A stretch of 64,000 nucleotides of DNA, taken from Malania oleifera (taxonomy: Eukaryota > Streptophyta > Magnoliopsida > Santalales > Ximeniaceae). Where the stretch lies: NCBI RefSeq assembly GCF_029873635.1, contig NC_080420.1, positions 31,859,032-31,923,031 of the forward strand, given 5' to 3'. Below are positions 1-11,340 of this stretch, one piece after another. Position 1 is the stretch's first letter, and the number at the start of each line of letters is the position of its first letter. Below the pieces are notes generated by a model. It was given only the letters and a program-made list of their open reading frames with translations, searched no databases and was not told where the DNA came from. The position numbers and the translations under genes are program-made.

Positions 1-107
1 ACATCGACAGGAACACATAATCTGGTACGGAAATGCAAAGTTCCTTCATCTGCAATACTGAATTCCTTCCCCTGACCACTCTGCACTCTTTCCATTCCCT
101 CTATTAA

Positions 108-830
108 TTATGGGTCTTCTTTCTGAGCAGTTTTAAATCTTTCTTGCAAAGTAGGTTGCACCACTAAACTGGCAATGTGAGTCTGAGAACCACTTTTAAG
201 TAACTCAATGCCGAATCTCTCTAGATCCATCATGATCGAATACTGGATCTCCATAGCTACTAACGTCGATTCCCTCGACTTCTTGCTCAACGCATCAGCT
301 ACCACATTTGCTTTCCTTAGGTGATAGCTGATGGTACGATCAAAATCCTTAATTAGCTCCAACTACCTTCTTTGCCTCATATTCAATTCCTTTTGCGTGA
401 AAAAGTACTTCAAACTTTTATAGTCGAAGAAGATCTCACACCGTTCGCTATACAGGTAATGCCTCCAAATCTTCAATGCGTATATTACTGCAGCCAATTC
501 AAGATCATGGGTAGGGTAGTTTTTTTCATACTCTTTCAATTGTCTGGACGCATACGCCACTACCTTGTCATGCTGCATCAATACACAACCAAGTCCCTTT
601 AAGGACGCATCTCTGTAAATGACATACCCCTCACCCCCTGATGAGATGACCAATACTGGTGCTGTGACTAATCTTTGCTTCAGTTCTTGAAAACTCTGCT
701 CACAGCTGTCGTCCCACTCAAATCTGACATTCTTCTTCATCAATCGTGTCAAAGGCCCTGACAAAGCTGAAAATCCCTCAACGAAACGACAATAATACCC
801 AGCTAGCCCCAAGAAACTCCTAATCTCCTG
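108..830 (-). pseudogene. Gypsy copy A reverse transcriptase C-terminus and RNase H
   Basis: Two adjoining open stretches on the minus strand (812-363, then 362-108) give the RT connection motif [20 protein letters not shown] and the RNase H domain. RNase H copies the RNA:DNA hybrid stage by cutting the RNA strand. The expected acidic residues are visible: Asp in IYRDAS, Glu in DLELAA, Asp in FFDYKSL. The histidine usual in TDHKSL is Tyr here. After QRR the frame carries a stop, then resumes at MELIKDFDRTISYHLRKAN, the typical end of gypsy RNase H. By family homology one polyprotein is split by point mutations. Confidence 0.88.
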
Positions 831-995
831 GACATTTCTCGGTCTAACCTAATTCACTACGGCCTCAACCTTACTAGGTTTCACAGAAATACCATCTCCA
901 GACACAACATGCTTTAAAAAAATGACCTTCTCAAGCCAGAATTCACATTTATTGAACTTGATGTACAACTTCTTTTCCCGTAGCGCCTATAGAAC

Positions 996-1385
996 CTACC
1001 TCAAGTGCGTCTCATGCTCCTCATGGCTCCTCGAATAGACCAGTATATCATCAATAAAAACAACAACAAACTGGTCTAGATATTGATGGAAGACTCTGTT
1101 TATTAAGTCCATAAATACCGCAGGAGCATTCGTCAAACCAAATGGCTTAACAAGAAATTTGTAATGCCCATACCTGGTCTTGAAGGTCGTCTTCGAGACG
1201 TCTTCTACCTTCACTTTCACTTGATGATAGTCGAATCTAAGGTCAATCTTCGAATACACCTGTGTACCCTGAAGTTGGTCAAACAAATCGTCGATACGGG
1301 GTAGAGGATACTTGTTCTTGATTGTCACTTCATTAATCTCCCTATAGTCTATACACATCCTTATAGTCCCGTCTTTCTTCTTCAC
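996..1385 (-). pseudogene. Gypsy copy A reverse transcriptase core
   Basis: The minus-strand frame starts [17 protein letters not shown] and includes [20 protein letters not shown], the [14 protein letters not shown] motif and the catalytic box FIDDILVYS. This is the palm of a Ty3/gypsy reverse transcriptase that makes cDNA from element RNA. The two Asp of the YxDD-type box are intact, unlike copy B. Stops directly before (about 1386-1421) and after break the reading frame, so no complete enzyme is encoded. Confidence 0.9.
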
Positions 1386-1421
1386 AAATAGAACTGGAGC
1401 TCCCCATGGTGATACACTGGG

Positions 1422-1790
1422 TCATATGAAGCCTTTATCAAGCAGATCTTGCAACTGATTCTTCAATTCTATCAATTCTGCTGGTGTCATCAAGTAAGGT
1501 ACTTTAGAAATCGGCGTTGTACCTAAAAGTAGATCAATAGGGAAATCTACCTCATGATCGGGTGGCAAACCTGGTAACTCATATGGAAACACATCGATAA
1601 ACTCCTTTACTACTGGCATCCTGGCAAGTTTCAATTCATTCTCTGACATCTCTTTCATAACTACCACAAATCCTTGACAACCACTCAATAGTAGTCTCCT
1701 GGCCTGGATAGCTGAAACTAGCTGAGGCGGAGATTGCACCTGCGACCCTACGAACCTGAATTTTGCTTTCCCCAGAGGTCTGAATATCAC
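1422..1790 (-). pseudogene. Gypsy copy A protease-RT linker
   Basis: The minus-strand frame contains FRPLGKAKFRFVGSQVQS, SAIQARRLLLSGCQGF and VVKEFIDVFPYELPGLPP, then the start of the RT domain (PIDLLLGTTPISKVPYLM). This block joins retropepsin to RT in plant chromoviruses. The matching block in copy B is at 33043-33624. Confidence 0.85.
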
Positions 1791-2130
1791 TTCTCGTGCT
1801 CAACAATCTATGCTGGAAAAATTAGCTGCTACCCAATCCATGCTGAAGATTGCATCGAATCCATGCATATCTAACACTATCAGATCAGCAGACAAAATTT
1901 CCCCTTGAACATCAACTGAACAATCCCAGAGTACCTTACTACATCTCACTGCAGATCAAGTCGGTGTAGATACTAACAATTCAGTATTCAACAAATGTGT
2001 TTCTGTCCCACATAGTTTAACACACCTTGAAGACACGAACAAGTGCGTAGCTCTTGAATCAAACAATGTAATAACTTTAAAAGAAAGCATAATAACCATA
2101 CCTGTCACCACGTCACTTGTCGTCTCAGCC
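1791..2130 (-). pseudogene. Gypsy copy A retropepsin remnant
   Basis: In the minus-strand frame near 2075-2036 the protease active-site block reads VITLFDSRATHLFVSS. The family consensus is D-S-G-A-T; here the glycine codon has become arginine (GGA to AGA type change). The rest of the domain is broken by stops. Retropepsin cuts the Gag-Pol polyprotein, so this copy cannot mature its own proteins. Confidence 0.75.
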
Positions 2131-2364
2131 TCACCCTGGCATCAGAGTAAACACTCTAGTTGGAGTCGTATTCCTCTGTTGGCCCCCATGTCGCGCCCGA
2201 TAACCTCCCTGGTATGATCTGGGAGCTGGAACTACATCGGGTGGGGTAGGGCAGTCTCGCACCATATGTGCTAGTCTACCGCAGCGATAGCAAACCACAC
2301 CATCAGCTCGACACTTTCCCCAGTGCCTTCTACCACAAGTCTGACAGACTAGAGGACCTTGCAC
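2131..2364 (-). pseudogene. Gypsy copy A Gag C-terminus with zinc knuckles
   Basis: The minus-strand frame gives a short Cys/His block CQTCGRRHWGKC followed by the CCHC knuckle CYRCGRLAHMVRDCP. These bind element RNA in the nucleocapsid. A basic, Gly-rich tail leads to TRVFTLMPG just before the protease. The arrangement is the same in copies B (33722-33900) and C (23400-23520). Confidence 0.88.
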
Positions 2365-2365
2365 C

Positions 2366-3194
2366 GCCTGAACCTTACAACCTCTAGTATCCTACCTCCA
2401 CCCTTTGCCATGATTACCTCTCCTCCATTGATTCTATCTAGGACCCTGCTGGTAGCCCATATATGTAGATCTTTTCCTTTGTCCCTGCTCCTCTGCATCA
2501 TAACGCTCACCAATCTCTGCCAAGGCTGCCCTATCGACTAGCTCAACAAAATCTTGGATCCGAAGCACCACCACCTGCTTGAATATACTCCACCTCAATC
2601 CTCTCTTAAACTACCTCACATTCTTCACTTCATGAGGAACAATATATGGGGCAAAACAAGAGAGCTCGATGAAACGCACAACATACTGCTGGACGGATAG
2701 CTGTCCTTGCTTCAGACTCAGGAACTCTTCTACTTTAGCTTCCCTGACAGTAGCTAGAAAATATCTATCGAAGAACAATTCTTTAAACCGGTCCCATGTC
2801 ATGGCTATCGGAGTCACCCTCTGTTGCTCCAATAGTCTCACCGCAGTCCACCACCTCTCGGCCTCTCCCGCCAGTCTATAGGTGGCAAAGAGGGCCCTCT
2901 GTTCCTCAGTACACTACAACACAGCCAAAACTTTCTTAGTCTCCTGCATCCAGTTTTCAGCAGTTGTAGGATTGACTCCCCCTGAGTATGCCTGAGGATT
3001 CATCTTCGTAAACTTCTCGATAGTGCACCCATGGCCAACTAACGTACCACCCTGCTCTCTCAAGCTCCTAGTGATCTCAGTCATAATCTACTGAGCCACG
3101 CTACGTAATACCGCGTCAGAGTCGGTATCAGCTGCACTTGATAGCCTTGCTCCATCATTGCCACTCGCATAGGCACTACTTCCTCCTGGATCTA
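2366..3194 (-). pseudogene. Gypsy copy A Gag capsid region
   Basis: The longest open stretch (2841-2611) contains MTWDRFKELFFDRYFLATVR and the EEFLSLKQGQLSVQQY motif, the hallmark of plant chromovirus Gag. Upstream, NPQAYSGGVNP and ENWMQETKKVLAVL can be read with stops between. The expected start is ATA-GAT-CCA near 3190, so the initiator is lost. Gag forms the virus-like particle in the cytoplasm. Confidence 0.87.
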
Positions 3195-3478
3195 TCCTAA
3201 AAACAAAAAACGCAACTTAAAAATCACATCCTTATAACTTACCCACCTAACCTCACCACTTATCTTAGCCTTCCCAACTTAATCCTAACCTCAGTCCTAT
3301 ATTCTAGGAACAAAACTCGACAATAGCTTACTATGGTTTTACTAAAATTGTCACCCCAGGAAAAACATAGAAACTACCACGAATTCCTACCTCTAGATTG
3401 TAGAACAACCTTAAATCATTTCCTATACTCTGGTATTGTTTTCGTTGCATTCTATAGTTTACAGAACCTAACAACCTA

Positions 3479-3491
3479 GGATCTGATACCA
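3479..3491 (-). promoter_or_regulatory. Primer-binding site of gypsy copy A
   Basis: Minus-strand TGGTATCAGATCC lies 3 bp inside the LTR. It matches the 3' end of initiator tRNA-Met except for one base (G to T at position 11). This is where a tRNA primes minus-strand DNA synthesis. Confidence 0.85.
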
Positions 3492-4449
3492 AACTGTGAC
3501 AACCTGCTTAATTCCTACATTTTTTTTTTTTATTTATAAATACAACATCACAAAGCTCAGCAGATCATGGTCTACCTAGACCCGTGGGTGCCAGGGATAT
3601 ATCAGAACATATAACGGAAGCCTAAGCAGCAGGAAACATGTAATCTTAATATCATAATTACAAAACCATCCATCACAATACCAGAGTTACTACAACCACT
3701 GTATATATATACACACAGTACACAACCCAAAAGATAACTAGGGTCATCTCACAAAATACATCCGACCCTATCAAAACACTTACCCTTCTGGAAGGGCAGA
3801 TCAATAGTACTAGATCAGTGGGACTTTACCCGCTCTCCTATCAAGGGCTCATGAAATGTTTATAAAATTTTGGGGTGAGACACCTCTCAGTAAGGGAAAT
3901 AAACTAACACTAGTGTGTGACAACATGAGCATTTCTATGATATACATATAATCATAAACATAACTAGTAAAACTATATATACAACATTTATGGGAAAACA
4001 TGTATAGTCAAACATGGCAGAACATAATGGTTTTCATAGCATAATTCATCTGATATAAATAATAATACGAAAACAATCTTAGTAGGTTAGTTGGTTATTG
4101 TCATGTATTACCCCCACATGACTGGGTTGTGTGGCCCGAAGGCGGGACCTGACAATGGTTGGCCGACTACTACCAAGTCAAAAGTACAGTCTGTAAGTCT
4201 GATGGGTCTGCCAGACCTGGTCCGTACACTAGGGACACTCACACATTTCTTAAAAACTACATCGACCATCCAATCTCACACCACTCCGTACAGCGGCGTT
4301 AACACAAATATCATGATCATGATGACCATGGACACATAGCAACGATACCGTGCAACAATACTAAAATTGTGATAAATGGATATTTCATATCATTAATTAT
4401 CAAATCAATCATATCATTTTGCATATATATATATATATGTATATCATGA

Positions 4450-4680
4450 AAATCATCGACTTGTACGCCGATATTTCACATTTTACCATAGCTTGGTCCG
4501 TACGCCTGCAAACCATATCCATAGCACAACCCATATGCTGGCAAGTCAATTCCATAGCTCGACCCGTACACCGGCACACATATCCATAGCTTAGCCCATG
4601 TGCTGGAAAATCATATACATAGCTCAGCCCGTACGTCAACAAATATATCAAAATCTCAGCTCATACACCGGTTTTCCATT
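4450..4680. repeat. LTR minisatellite, about 33-bp unit
   Basis: About seven diverged units contain versions of CCCGTACACCGG followed by an AT-rich spacer with CATATCCATAGCT. The same minisatellite occurs in both LTRs of copy B with different copy numbers. It lies downstream of the TATA box in the minus-strand sense, so it would be transcribed (R or U5). Confidence 0.75.
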
Positions 4681-5273
4681 ATAAAAATTCGTATCATTAA
4701 CACATTCCCAAAAAATAATTTTTCATTATAATTTCTACTCATACCACACTAAATAGGTTTTTCGTATATTTAACATACCATCATTTTCAACAGTATTTCC
4801 CAAATATAAAGCATATATAAATATATTTATTTTTCTAAAATCAAATGCTATAACGATATACATATTTTTCATAAAATACTAGCTTAGTTCATTCCCTTAC
4901 CTGATTCTTGAAAAGCCACTAAGAAAATTTGTCCCGCACCCGCATGGTTCCCCGTTCAACACCTTGAAAATGGCATTTCCCAAAACTAAAGTTCAGTATT
5001 TCTACGCGTATTACACTTTCTACAACTGTCAAAAAGCCAAATATTAAGTAGAAAGTCTTATCCTGGATTTGGGATGGTTTCCAACTCAGCCCCACCGAGG
5101 ATCCGCTCCGACAGACTTGCAGAGAACTTTCCCAGGAGCGTCGTGGTGGCTTTAGATCCTCAAACCGGTGGAAATACAGCCCAAAAACTTAGAGAGAAGG
5201 AGGAGAAACCGAAGGATGAGAGAGAGAGAGAGGTTTTGCACAGGAAAATGGACCGAAAAATCTTGTTTAACCC

Positions 5274-5281
5274 TATTTATA
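5274..5281 (-). promoter_or_regulatory. TATA box of gypsy copy A LTR
   Basis: Minus-strand TATAAATA is followed downstream by a GA-rich leader (5190-5235). The nearest palindrome starts at 5291, leaving a 9-bp gap. The same gap is seen in both LTRs of copy B and in copy C. Confidence 0.75.
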
Positions 5282-5290
5282 CTATGGGAT

Positions 5291-5544
5291 TCGTCGACGA
5301 GCCACGTCACCTCATCGACGAGCCACGTCACCTCATCGACGAGTCCTATAGAAAGTTCATCGACGAACCCTCGTCAATGAATTTCAGTATTCCAAAAATT
5401 CTCTCTCGGTATCTTCTCATCGACGAGACAGAACTTCATCGATGAGATCCTGAAGAACCCTCGTCGACGAAACCCCTGTGTTCATCGATGAGCCCTAGAA
5501 AATTTCTCGAGATTATCCCATCCAAAATGCAACGTCGTTGACGA
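5291..5544. promoter_or_regulatory. U3 palindrome array (TCGTCGACGA type), copy A
   Basis: Perfect or near copies of TCGTCGACGA start at 5291, 5312, 5333, 5357, 5371, 5417, 5436, 5461, 5482 and about 5535. Several intervals are 21 bp (5291-5312-5333 and 5461-5482). The first two linkers read GCCACGTCACC, which holds an ACGT core (TGACGTGG on the other strand, a bZIP-type site). The array lies in U3 just upstream of the TATA box. Function is inferred from position only. Confidence 0.7.
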
Positions 5545-5618
5545 ACACTTCTTCTGTTCCTGTTTCCAATTTCCTTTCTTTTTATTATTTAAATACCATT
5601 ATTTTTCGGGTCATTACA

Positions 5619-6780
5619 CCATTTATAGTAAATTTTCCCATATATGCATAAAAGACGCAACCTGAACTGCCAAAGTAGCACCATCACGCTATCACATACT
5701 CATATAACATGTTTCCCGTCATAACAAGTTGTGCGGCCGAAAGGCTGGACTTAACTCGCAGCCGCCGATTCTGCAGTTGAGTCAAAACTATCACTATAAG
5801 TACGATTGTGCCTACCTATGGTCACCCGGTATACCACAGATAGGCCCCCCCAGTAAAAACCTCAAAGTAGTATTGTTGCCCAGATCTCCAATCAACTTAT
5901 CACACTTCCATACTCGTGTGATTGCACTCACTACCTACATATAGCTACGGTACCGTACTCACAATATCACATTATCACATATCACAAATCCACAGGTTTC
6001 TAGAATCATATATGACAATTTACACAATAAAAATTGTATTATAACTCATTTCATATATAAAAATGATCATTCAATAAAACCCGGCCCCCCGCCGTTGTAT
6101 CAAACTCGGCTCCCAACCGTTATATCAAAACTCGGCCCCCAACCGATATATGAAAACTCGGCCCTTGGCCGTTATATTATATACAGTGTAAAAACCAATT
6201 AAAACATTCTGTTCACATGTGCCATTTAAAAACGTTCCCATGCCACACAATTTTCATTTGCTAACCATAAATAAAATAACCTTACTGGCAAAAACATAAG
6301 TTATTAAACATAGGGTATGAACATCTTTAGGGTTTTATTTAATTCAAAATATATATTTAATAGAAAATAGGAGATGATCAAACCAACCACAATAATTTTC
6401 CCCAAAAACATATACTGCATTTTAATCAGCCATATTTCACAAAAAACTGATATAATATAATCCCCTTACCTAACTTACAGGAAAGCGCACTAAAAACCCC
6501 AAAATTGACGCACTACTACATTTGCTTCTCAAAATCTTGAAACCACATTTCCCCCAGATAAATTAACATATACCCCAGAATATTCCTCATTTAGCATTTC
6601 CTAGGCCCTATACTACAAAACAACTATAAAGTCTTAAAATATCCTACTTATCCTGATTTTGGAGTAATGCCTGAAAAGTTCAGATCAAAAATCTGCTCCA
6701 CTAGACTTATAGAGAATCTCCCCTAAATCCTCGTGGTAACTTCCGATTGTCGAATCTGGCAACGAACGGTGAGAAATCGT

Positions 6781-6850
<70 letters not shown>

Positions 6851-6960
6851 TGAGTTTCTTAATGAATAAGCAACCAAAAAATCAATTTATAGGTCATTGA
6901 ACTGGTCACCTTCGTCGACAAAATGACACCTTCGTCGACACGTGGAGCACCCGTGACCCT
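5619..6960 (-). repeat. Older gypsy LTR remnant interrupted by copy A
   Basis: This stretch has the same architecture as the other gypsy LTRs on the minus strand. A block near 5727 reads GTTGTGCGGCCGAAAGGC, like the GTTGTGTGGCCCGAAGGC block in copy A. There are four roughly 32-bp units with CTCGGCCCCCAACCG (6075-6180), a GA leader, a TATA-like TATAAATT (6884-6891), and palindromes at 6912 and 6932. No internal region follows. It was probably the insertion site of copy A. Confidence 0.6.
6785..6847. repeat. (GA)n microsatellite
   Basis: About 31 uninterrupted GA dinucleotides. It lies where the other gypsy LTRs have a short GAGA leader just downstream of the TATA box, so it looks like an expanded leader motif. 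Confidence 0.95.
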
Positions 6961-7019
6961 AGGAAAAATAAGAGAAGAGGAAAAATTTATTTTTTATATG
7001 TTCTATTTAGAAACTGCAA

Positions 7020-8573
7020 TGTCAACACGTGGAGCACCCATGACCCTAGGATCAAAGTTATGCATAGCCAGATCTGGACCATTCATCTGGTGTTAATGTT
7101 GAACACCTCGGATGAAGACACGTGGGCGATCCGCATGCTCTTCACCATAACCGTTGGATCACTCCATCGTCAACGATTGAGATTGCTTCGTGTTGGATGC
7201 ATTAACTATTGCCAGCCTCCTTCAAGTCACGTGTGCCTGCCTCCTCCACCCGCCAAGCGACACATGGCCATCATATCCCCTACCATCAATGCTTGAAGCA
7301 GCCCACTAAGAGTCGGTTGATCCTCACCCTCAACAGACACCCAGGATTGTGCCAACTCACAGATCTCCACCCACTTGCACCCTCCACTCGTAGATAGCCA
7401 CGTGGCGTAGGTGGTCCTGACCCGGACCTTAAACCGATCTTCCTCCACACGTTGACTAGTTCTCATGAACCATTTACTTCGGACTGGGTTCCTCTCTAAC
7501 CCGGCAGTCCTGACCTGGACCTTAAATTGGTCTTTCTTCTAGACTGATCAACGTTTGATTGGTCCACCCCCTGAATCGGTCTACACCGGTTTACCTTTTT
7601 TTATTTTCAAACACCTCAATAATTCATTTAAAATTCATAAAAATTGAAAAATTACCAAAAAAAATCTAGAAAATTGGAAAAATTCTAAAAAAAATATTTT
7701 AAGTTAGTTTTCATTGTTTAAAATAATTCTTATGTTAAAAATCACATAAAATACCAAAAACTTCACAAAAATATTTTTGCCACCCAAAATTGTTTTTACA
7801 CTTAGGAAATCACACAAAAATCTAGAAAATATTTTTCAAACTCAAATCCTCATTGTTTTTTCCTTAATAACCTTTTTTTTTTTTTTATCAAATTAGCATT
7901 TGGAAAAATATTTTAAAAAATCAAAAAAATTATAAAAATTCACAAAAATATTTTTTGCGCTTAGAAAAATCATAAAAATCATAAGAAACCATAAAAATAT
8001 TTTTGAGGTCCCAAGAAATTGTTTTCATCCCGAATGAGTCCAAAAACCTCCCAAGGTTACAAAAAATATATTTTTCCTTGCTTAGCAAAATCCTACAAAT
8101 TTCCAAAAACCTGGGACCGTATTTTTGTAAAGTATTTTCTCAATTTTCCTTCCTAGTGATTTAAAAGGGATGCATGGGTTCTTCGGAACACGATATGCCC
8201 CGGTTATGAGGGAATACTTATATACTATATTTATGTTGTGCATTTTCTTTGATTTTTGATAGGAAGTAATTTTTTGAGACTTATTGAATTCATTTTAGGA
8301 TAATTTTTAATTAATTAGGTATCGTTCGTAAGAATGAGTACGTAGGGGGTGCTAATACCTTCTCCTCGCATAACTAAACTCCCAAGTCAGACTCTGGTAA
8401 TGCAGATCGATTCTACCCTTAATTGGGTACTAGTCAAGTATTTTAACCACACTTCAAAAGGTTTGTGAGAACTCCATACACCTTGTTTTTCACGAAAATC
8501 ACATTTTTAAAATCCACACACTTTATTTCATTTTTAGCCATCCCAAGTTTGCGTCCAGGAGAACGTCGCGACA
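7020..8573 (+). repeat. Tat/Ogre-like LTR fragment
   Basis: The 3' part (8310-8573) holds the run GTATCGTTCG, GGGGGTGCTAATACCTTC and CGCATAACTAAACTCCC, and ends in GAACGTCGCGACA. These are landmarks of Tat/Ogre-type gypsy LTR ends in plants. A second diverged copy of the same landmarks ends at 44336. Upstream is a GC-richer part (7050-7560) and an A-rich part (7600-8160). No primer site or coding region follows, so it is a solo or truncated LTR. The left edge is uncertain. Confidence 0.6.
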
Positions 8574-11340
8574 AAGTAAAAATAAATAAACAAATATAAA
8601 GAGAATAAAATAAAGTAAGCACTTGGAAAATATAAAACATGAAAGTAGAATAAAATAAGCACAATTAAATAAAAATCCCACCTTCAAAGTGGAAACTTAG
8701 GAATCTCTCCAGCAAATCTAGCTGCCGTCCATAGACTCAACGCTTCTATCCAGCAAGTCTCCCTCTAAAGGCCCAAAAAATTTACTTATTATTATTGTAT
8801 GAAAGTTAATATTGTCAATTGGTTTGCTCATCAAGATCTTCAGAAATATAAAACTATAATATTTGGTATAACACAGCTATTCTAATGTTATTTCGATAAG
8901 ATTATGGAGTAACTACTAACAATTGTTGTTGGTAATTAACAGAAGACAGATGTGCTCTCAGTACCACTTAGTGCTTCCATACTATTATACATCAAAATTT
9001 ATTTCTTTCGATTTGAATCAAGATTGTTGTTTAGGTTTATATTATTTAGCAAGTCAAATTGGTTCGTAAGATCTATTATTTGTTTTAGCTAGTTGATTTT
9101 TGTTCTCAAATATCTATTACTTACATATCTAACTCTCGCATATTATAGTTGTATGTTTAAACTATGTTAGTTTGATGCTACGCCGTTGAATTATTTACTT
9201 TTAAGTAGAGCGTTATTTAAAAACTAATTGCTTTAATAGTTCGATGTTTTAAAAATTATGTTCTTCTCGATTCTTAATCATTTATATTTTATGTAGTACT
9301 AGTCATGGGCACACCTTACATCTATATCATGGTCCAGCAAAAAAAAAAAAAAAAATGTTTCAACATGGAAAAAAGGGCAAAGGGATTTTTTTTTTTTTTT
9401 TTTTATGATTAGACTTACGCAATTATGATAAGTGTTAAATTTGAAAGATAATAATGGATTGCTTGAATTTTTTAAAAATGATTTGGTAAAATACAATTTA
9501 GGTATTGATCTTTTTTTTTTTTTAATGAGAGAACTTGTAAAATTTGAGAGGAGTCGAAGAAGTTTTATGGAAAGACAATTAAAGAATAAAACATATAGAG
9601 ATAATAGGGAGTAGATTGAAGATCATAGTAGTTATAAATATATTTTTTAAAAAAATTAAAACAAAATATAATTCATTAAATTACATTTACTCTCATGATT
9701 ATTAAATATTTTAACAAAAAAATAATTTGTAAATTAAGGATATTTTAGGAAGAATAATTGAATTAAAAAATCGATTGAAAGGAGTTCATTCAATTAATAG
9801 TAGAGATATAAGGTATTATTTAATGTTTTGCAAAAGAATAAGTCTTCCTTCACTATTATAAAAAGCAAATCAAAGTCATCTATAAAATTGTTAAATACTT
9901 TAAGGTAACTACTATCTACAAGCACAAGTTTGGGGCTTGAATTTTACTTTATATGAATTTGAAAGAAATTCAATTCAATTATGTTTACATTTTATCAAAA
10001 TCTATACAAATTTCAATGCAAACAAACATAGAAAATATATAATTTTATTTAATTTTTTTGAAGTATGTTTGGTGATTTATTTATTTGTTTGTTTACTATA
10101 AATTTATAATAGAGACAACATGTTTGTTTTTAAACCAAAGGATTTGAAAATAAAATAAAATAAAAATAAATAACCGGTAAAATCTTGTCTAATAAATATA
10201 TGTTTTCATTTATTTAAAAAAAAAATATTACTAAATTAAAATAATACGTAATAATTGTCGGAAATATGTCGTCTCTTTTTGTTAAAAGAAGTGAAAACTT
10301 TTTTTCGAAAACAAAATGCAATATTTGATCAGTTTACGTTAATTCTAAATATTTTTAATTCAAAAATTATGAAAAAATAAAATTAGGTTTTGAACTCTAA
10401 ACATTTTTTAACAATTTGTTGAATGGTTTGACAATTATGCCAGTTAATATGTTCAAGCAAGTTAAGCGAAAAATATGAATAAATTATTAAAATTATTTAA
10501 TTTTGTATTACTTTATTTTACAAGTAAACATATTTATCAAATGGGCAAAGCTATAAATCCTATTGAAATAATTGTTAGCATATTTTACATATGTTAAACG
10601 AACTGCTAATGCATTGCCATAATTATGCGTAGAATCAATATCCAAATTTGATTATTAAATTGCTCTATAATGCACCTAAGCATTATATTTTCCTTGTATT
10701 GATCACAATATAATATTTATAACATATAACATCGATAAATTTTACTTTTCCGCATACCTTATTTTGGAAGAAAAAATTTAAATTTGTATGGTATATTTTT
10801 TTCTTTTTTAAATTAGTATAATTATATATGCACGCATATACTAAATAAACTAATAATACTTTATTATAACTAAACATCTTAAAATAAAATATTAAAAATA
10901 TACATTTCCTTCAAATTAAATTATTATTTTTTAAAGTTCAGATGTAATTATGTATAGCTATAATTTTAAATCCTAGAGGATTACTATGTGACACAATGTT
11001 TGAGATAGATAAAATATCTAACAAAAATATTATAATTATTTAGTCTAAAAATTGTGTATAATATTTAATTTTAAAAATATACACAAGTGGACAATTTTAA
11101 GAGTAAATAAAGTGAGTTTCACTTTAAATAAAAATGTATGTCTTGCATTAGCACATATCAAAACTCAAAAGAAAAAAAAAATTATATACATGACAAGATA
11201 ATAAGAATTTGTATACTTATTTTTTTTTTATTAATTTGGTATAAATTGGAAAAATTTTAGTAAATATTTTGATTTAGTAAGATGAAATTTCAATTGAAAT
11301 TCTAAAATTTTGTAATAATAATATTGTGTATTGACCTCCT
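8574..11340. other. AT-rich stretch without recognisable genes
   Basis: I see no coding region with family motifs on either strand. There are long A and T runs (9339-9356, 9388-9403, 9512-9523) and many AT-rich short repeats, as in old degenerate transposon DNA. Short reading frames here (at most 65 residues) are of low complexity. Confidence 0.6.

Larger units (their letters stand above)
1..5618 (-). mobile_element. Ty3/gypsy chromovirus-type LTR retrotransposon, copy A (cut by window start)
   Basis: The minus strand reads LTR (3495-5618), primer-binding site, gag, zinc knuckles, protease, reverse transcriptase and RNase H, then leaves the window before integrase. This PR-RT-RH order with integrase last is the gypsy order. 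The element is the same family as the full-length copy at 28113-37160, which shows the missing integrase and chromodomain-like tail. It is dead: the gag start is ATA instead of ATG near 3190, many in-frame stops lie in gag and pol, and the protease motif reads D-S-R instead of D-S-G. The right flank after the LTR is CCATT; the matching target duplication would lie outside the window. Confidence 0.93.
3495..5618 (-). repeat. 5' LTR of gypsy copy A
   Basis: The 2124-bp LTR is bounded by TG and CA (plus-strand TGTGACAACC at the left, GGTCATTACA at the right) and directly follows the primer-binding site. It aligns in order with both LTRs of copy B. It holds a TATA box on the minus strand (5274-5281), a palindrome array upstream of it (5291-5544), and a diverged roughly 33-bp minisatellite around CCGTACGCCGG (about 4450-4680). 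Confidence 0.92.

Noticed and set aside
5074-5445. Plus-strand frame of 123 residues
   Set aside because: It runs through the GA leader and palindrome array of the LTR on the antisense strand; repeat-driven.
7060-7466. Frames of 60-80 residues on both strands
   Set aside because: They lie in the GC-richer part of a Tat-like LTR and match no protein family.
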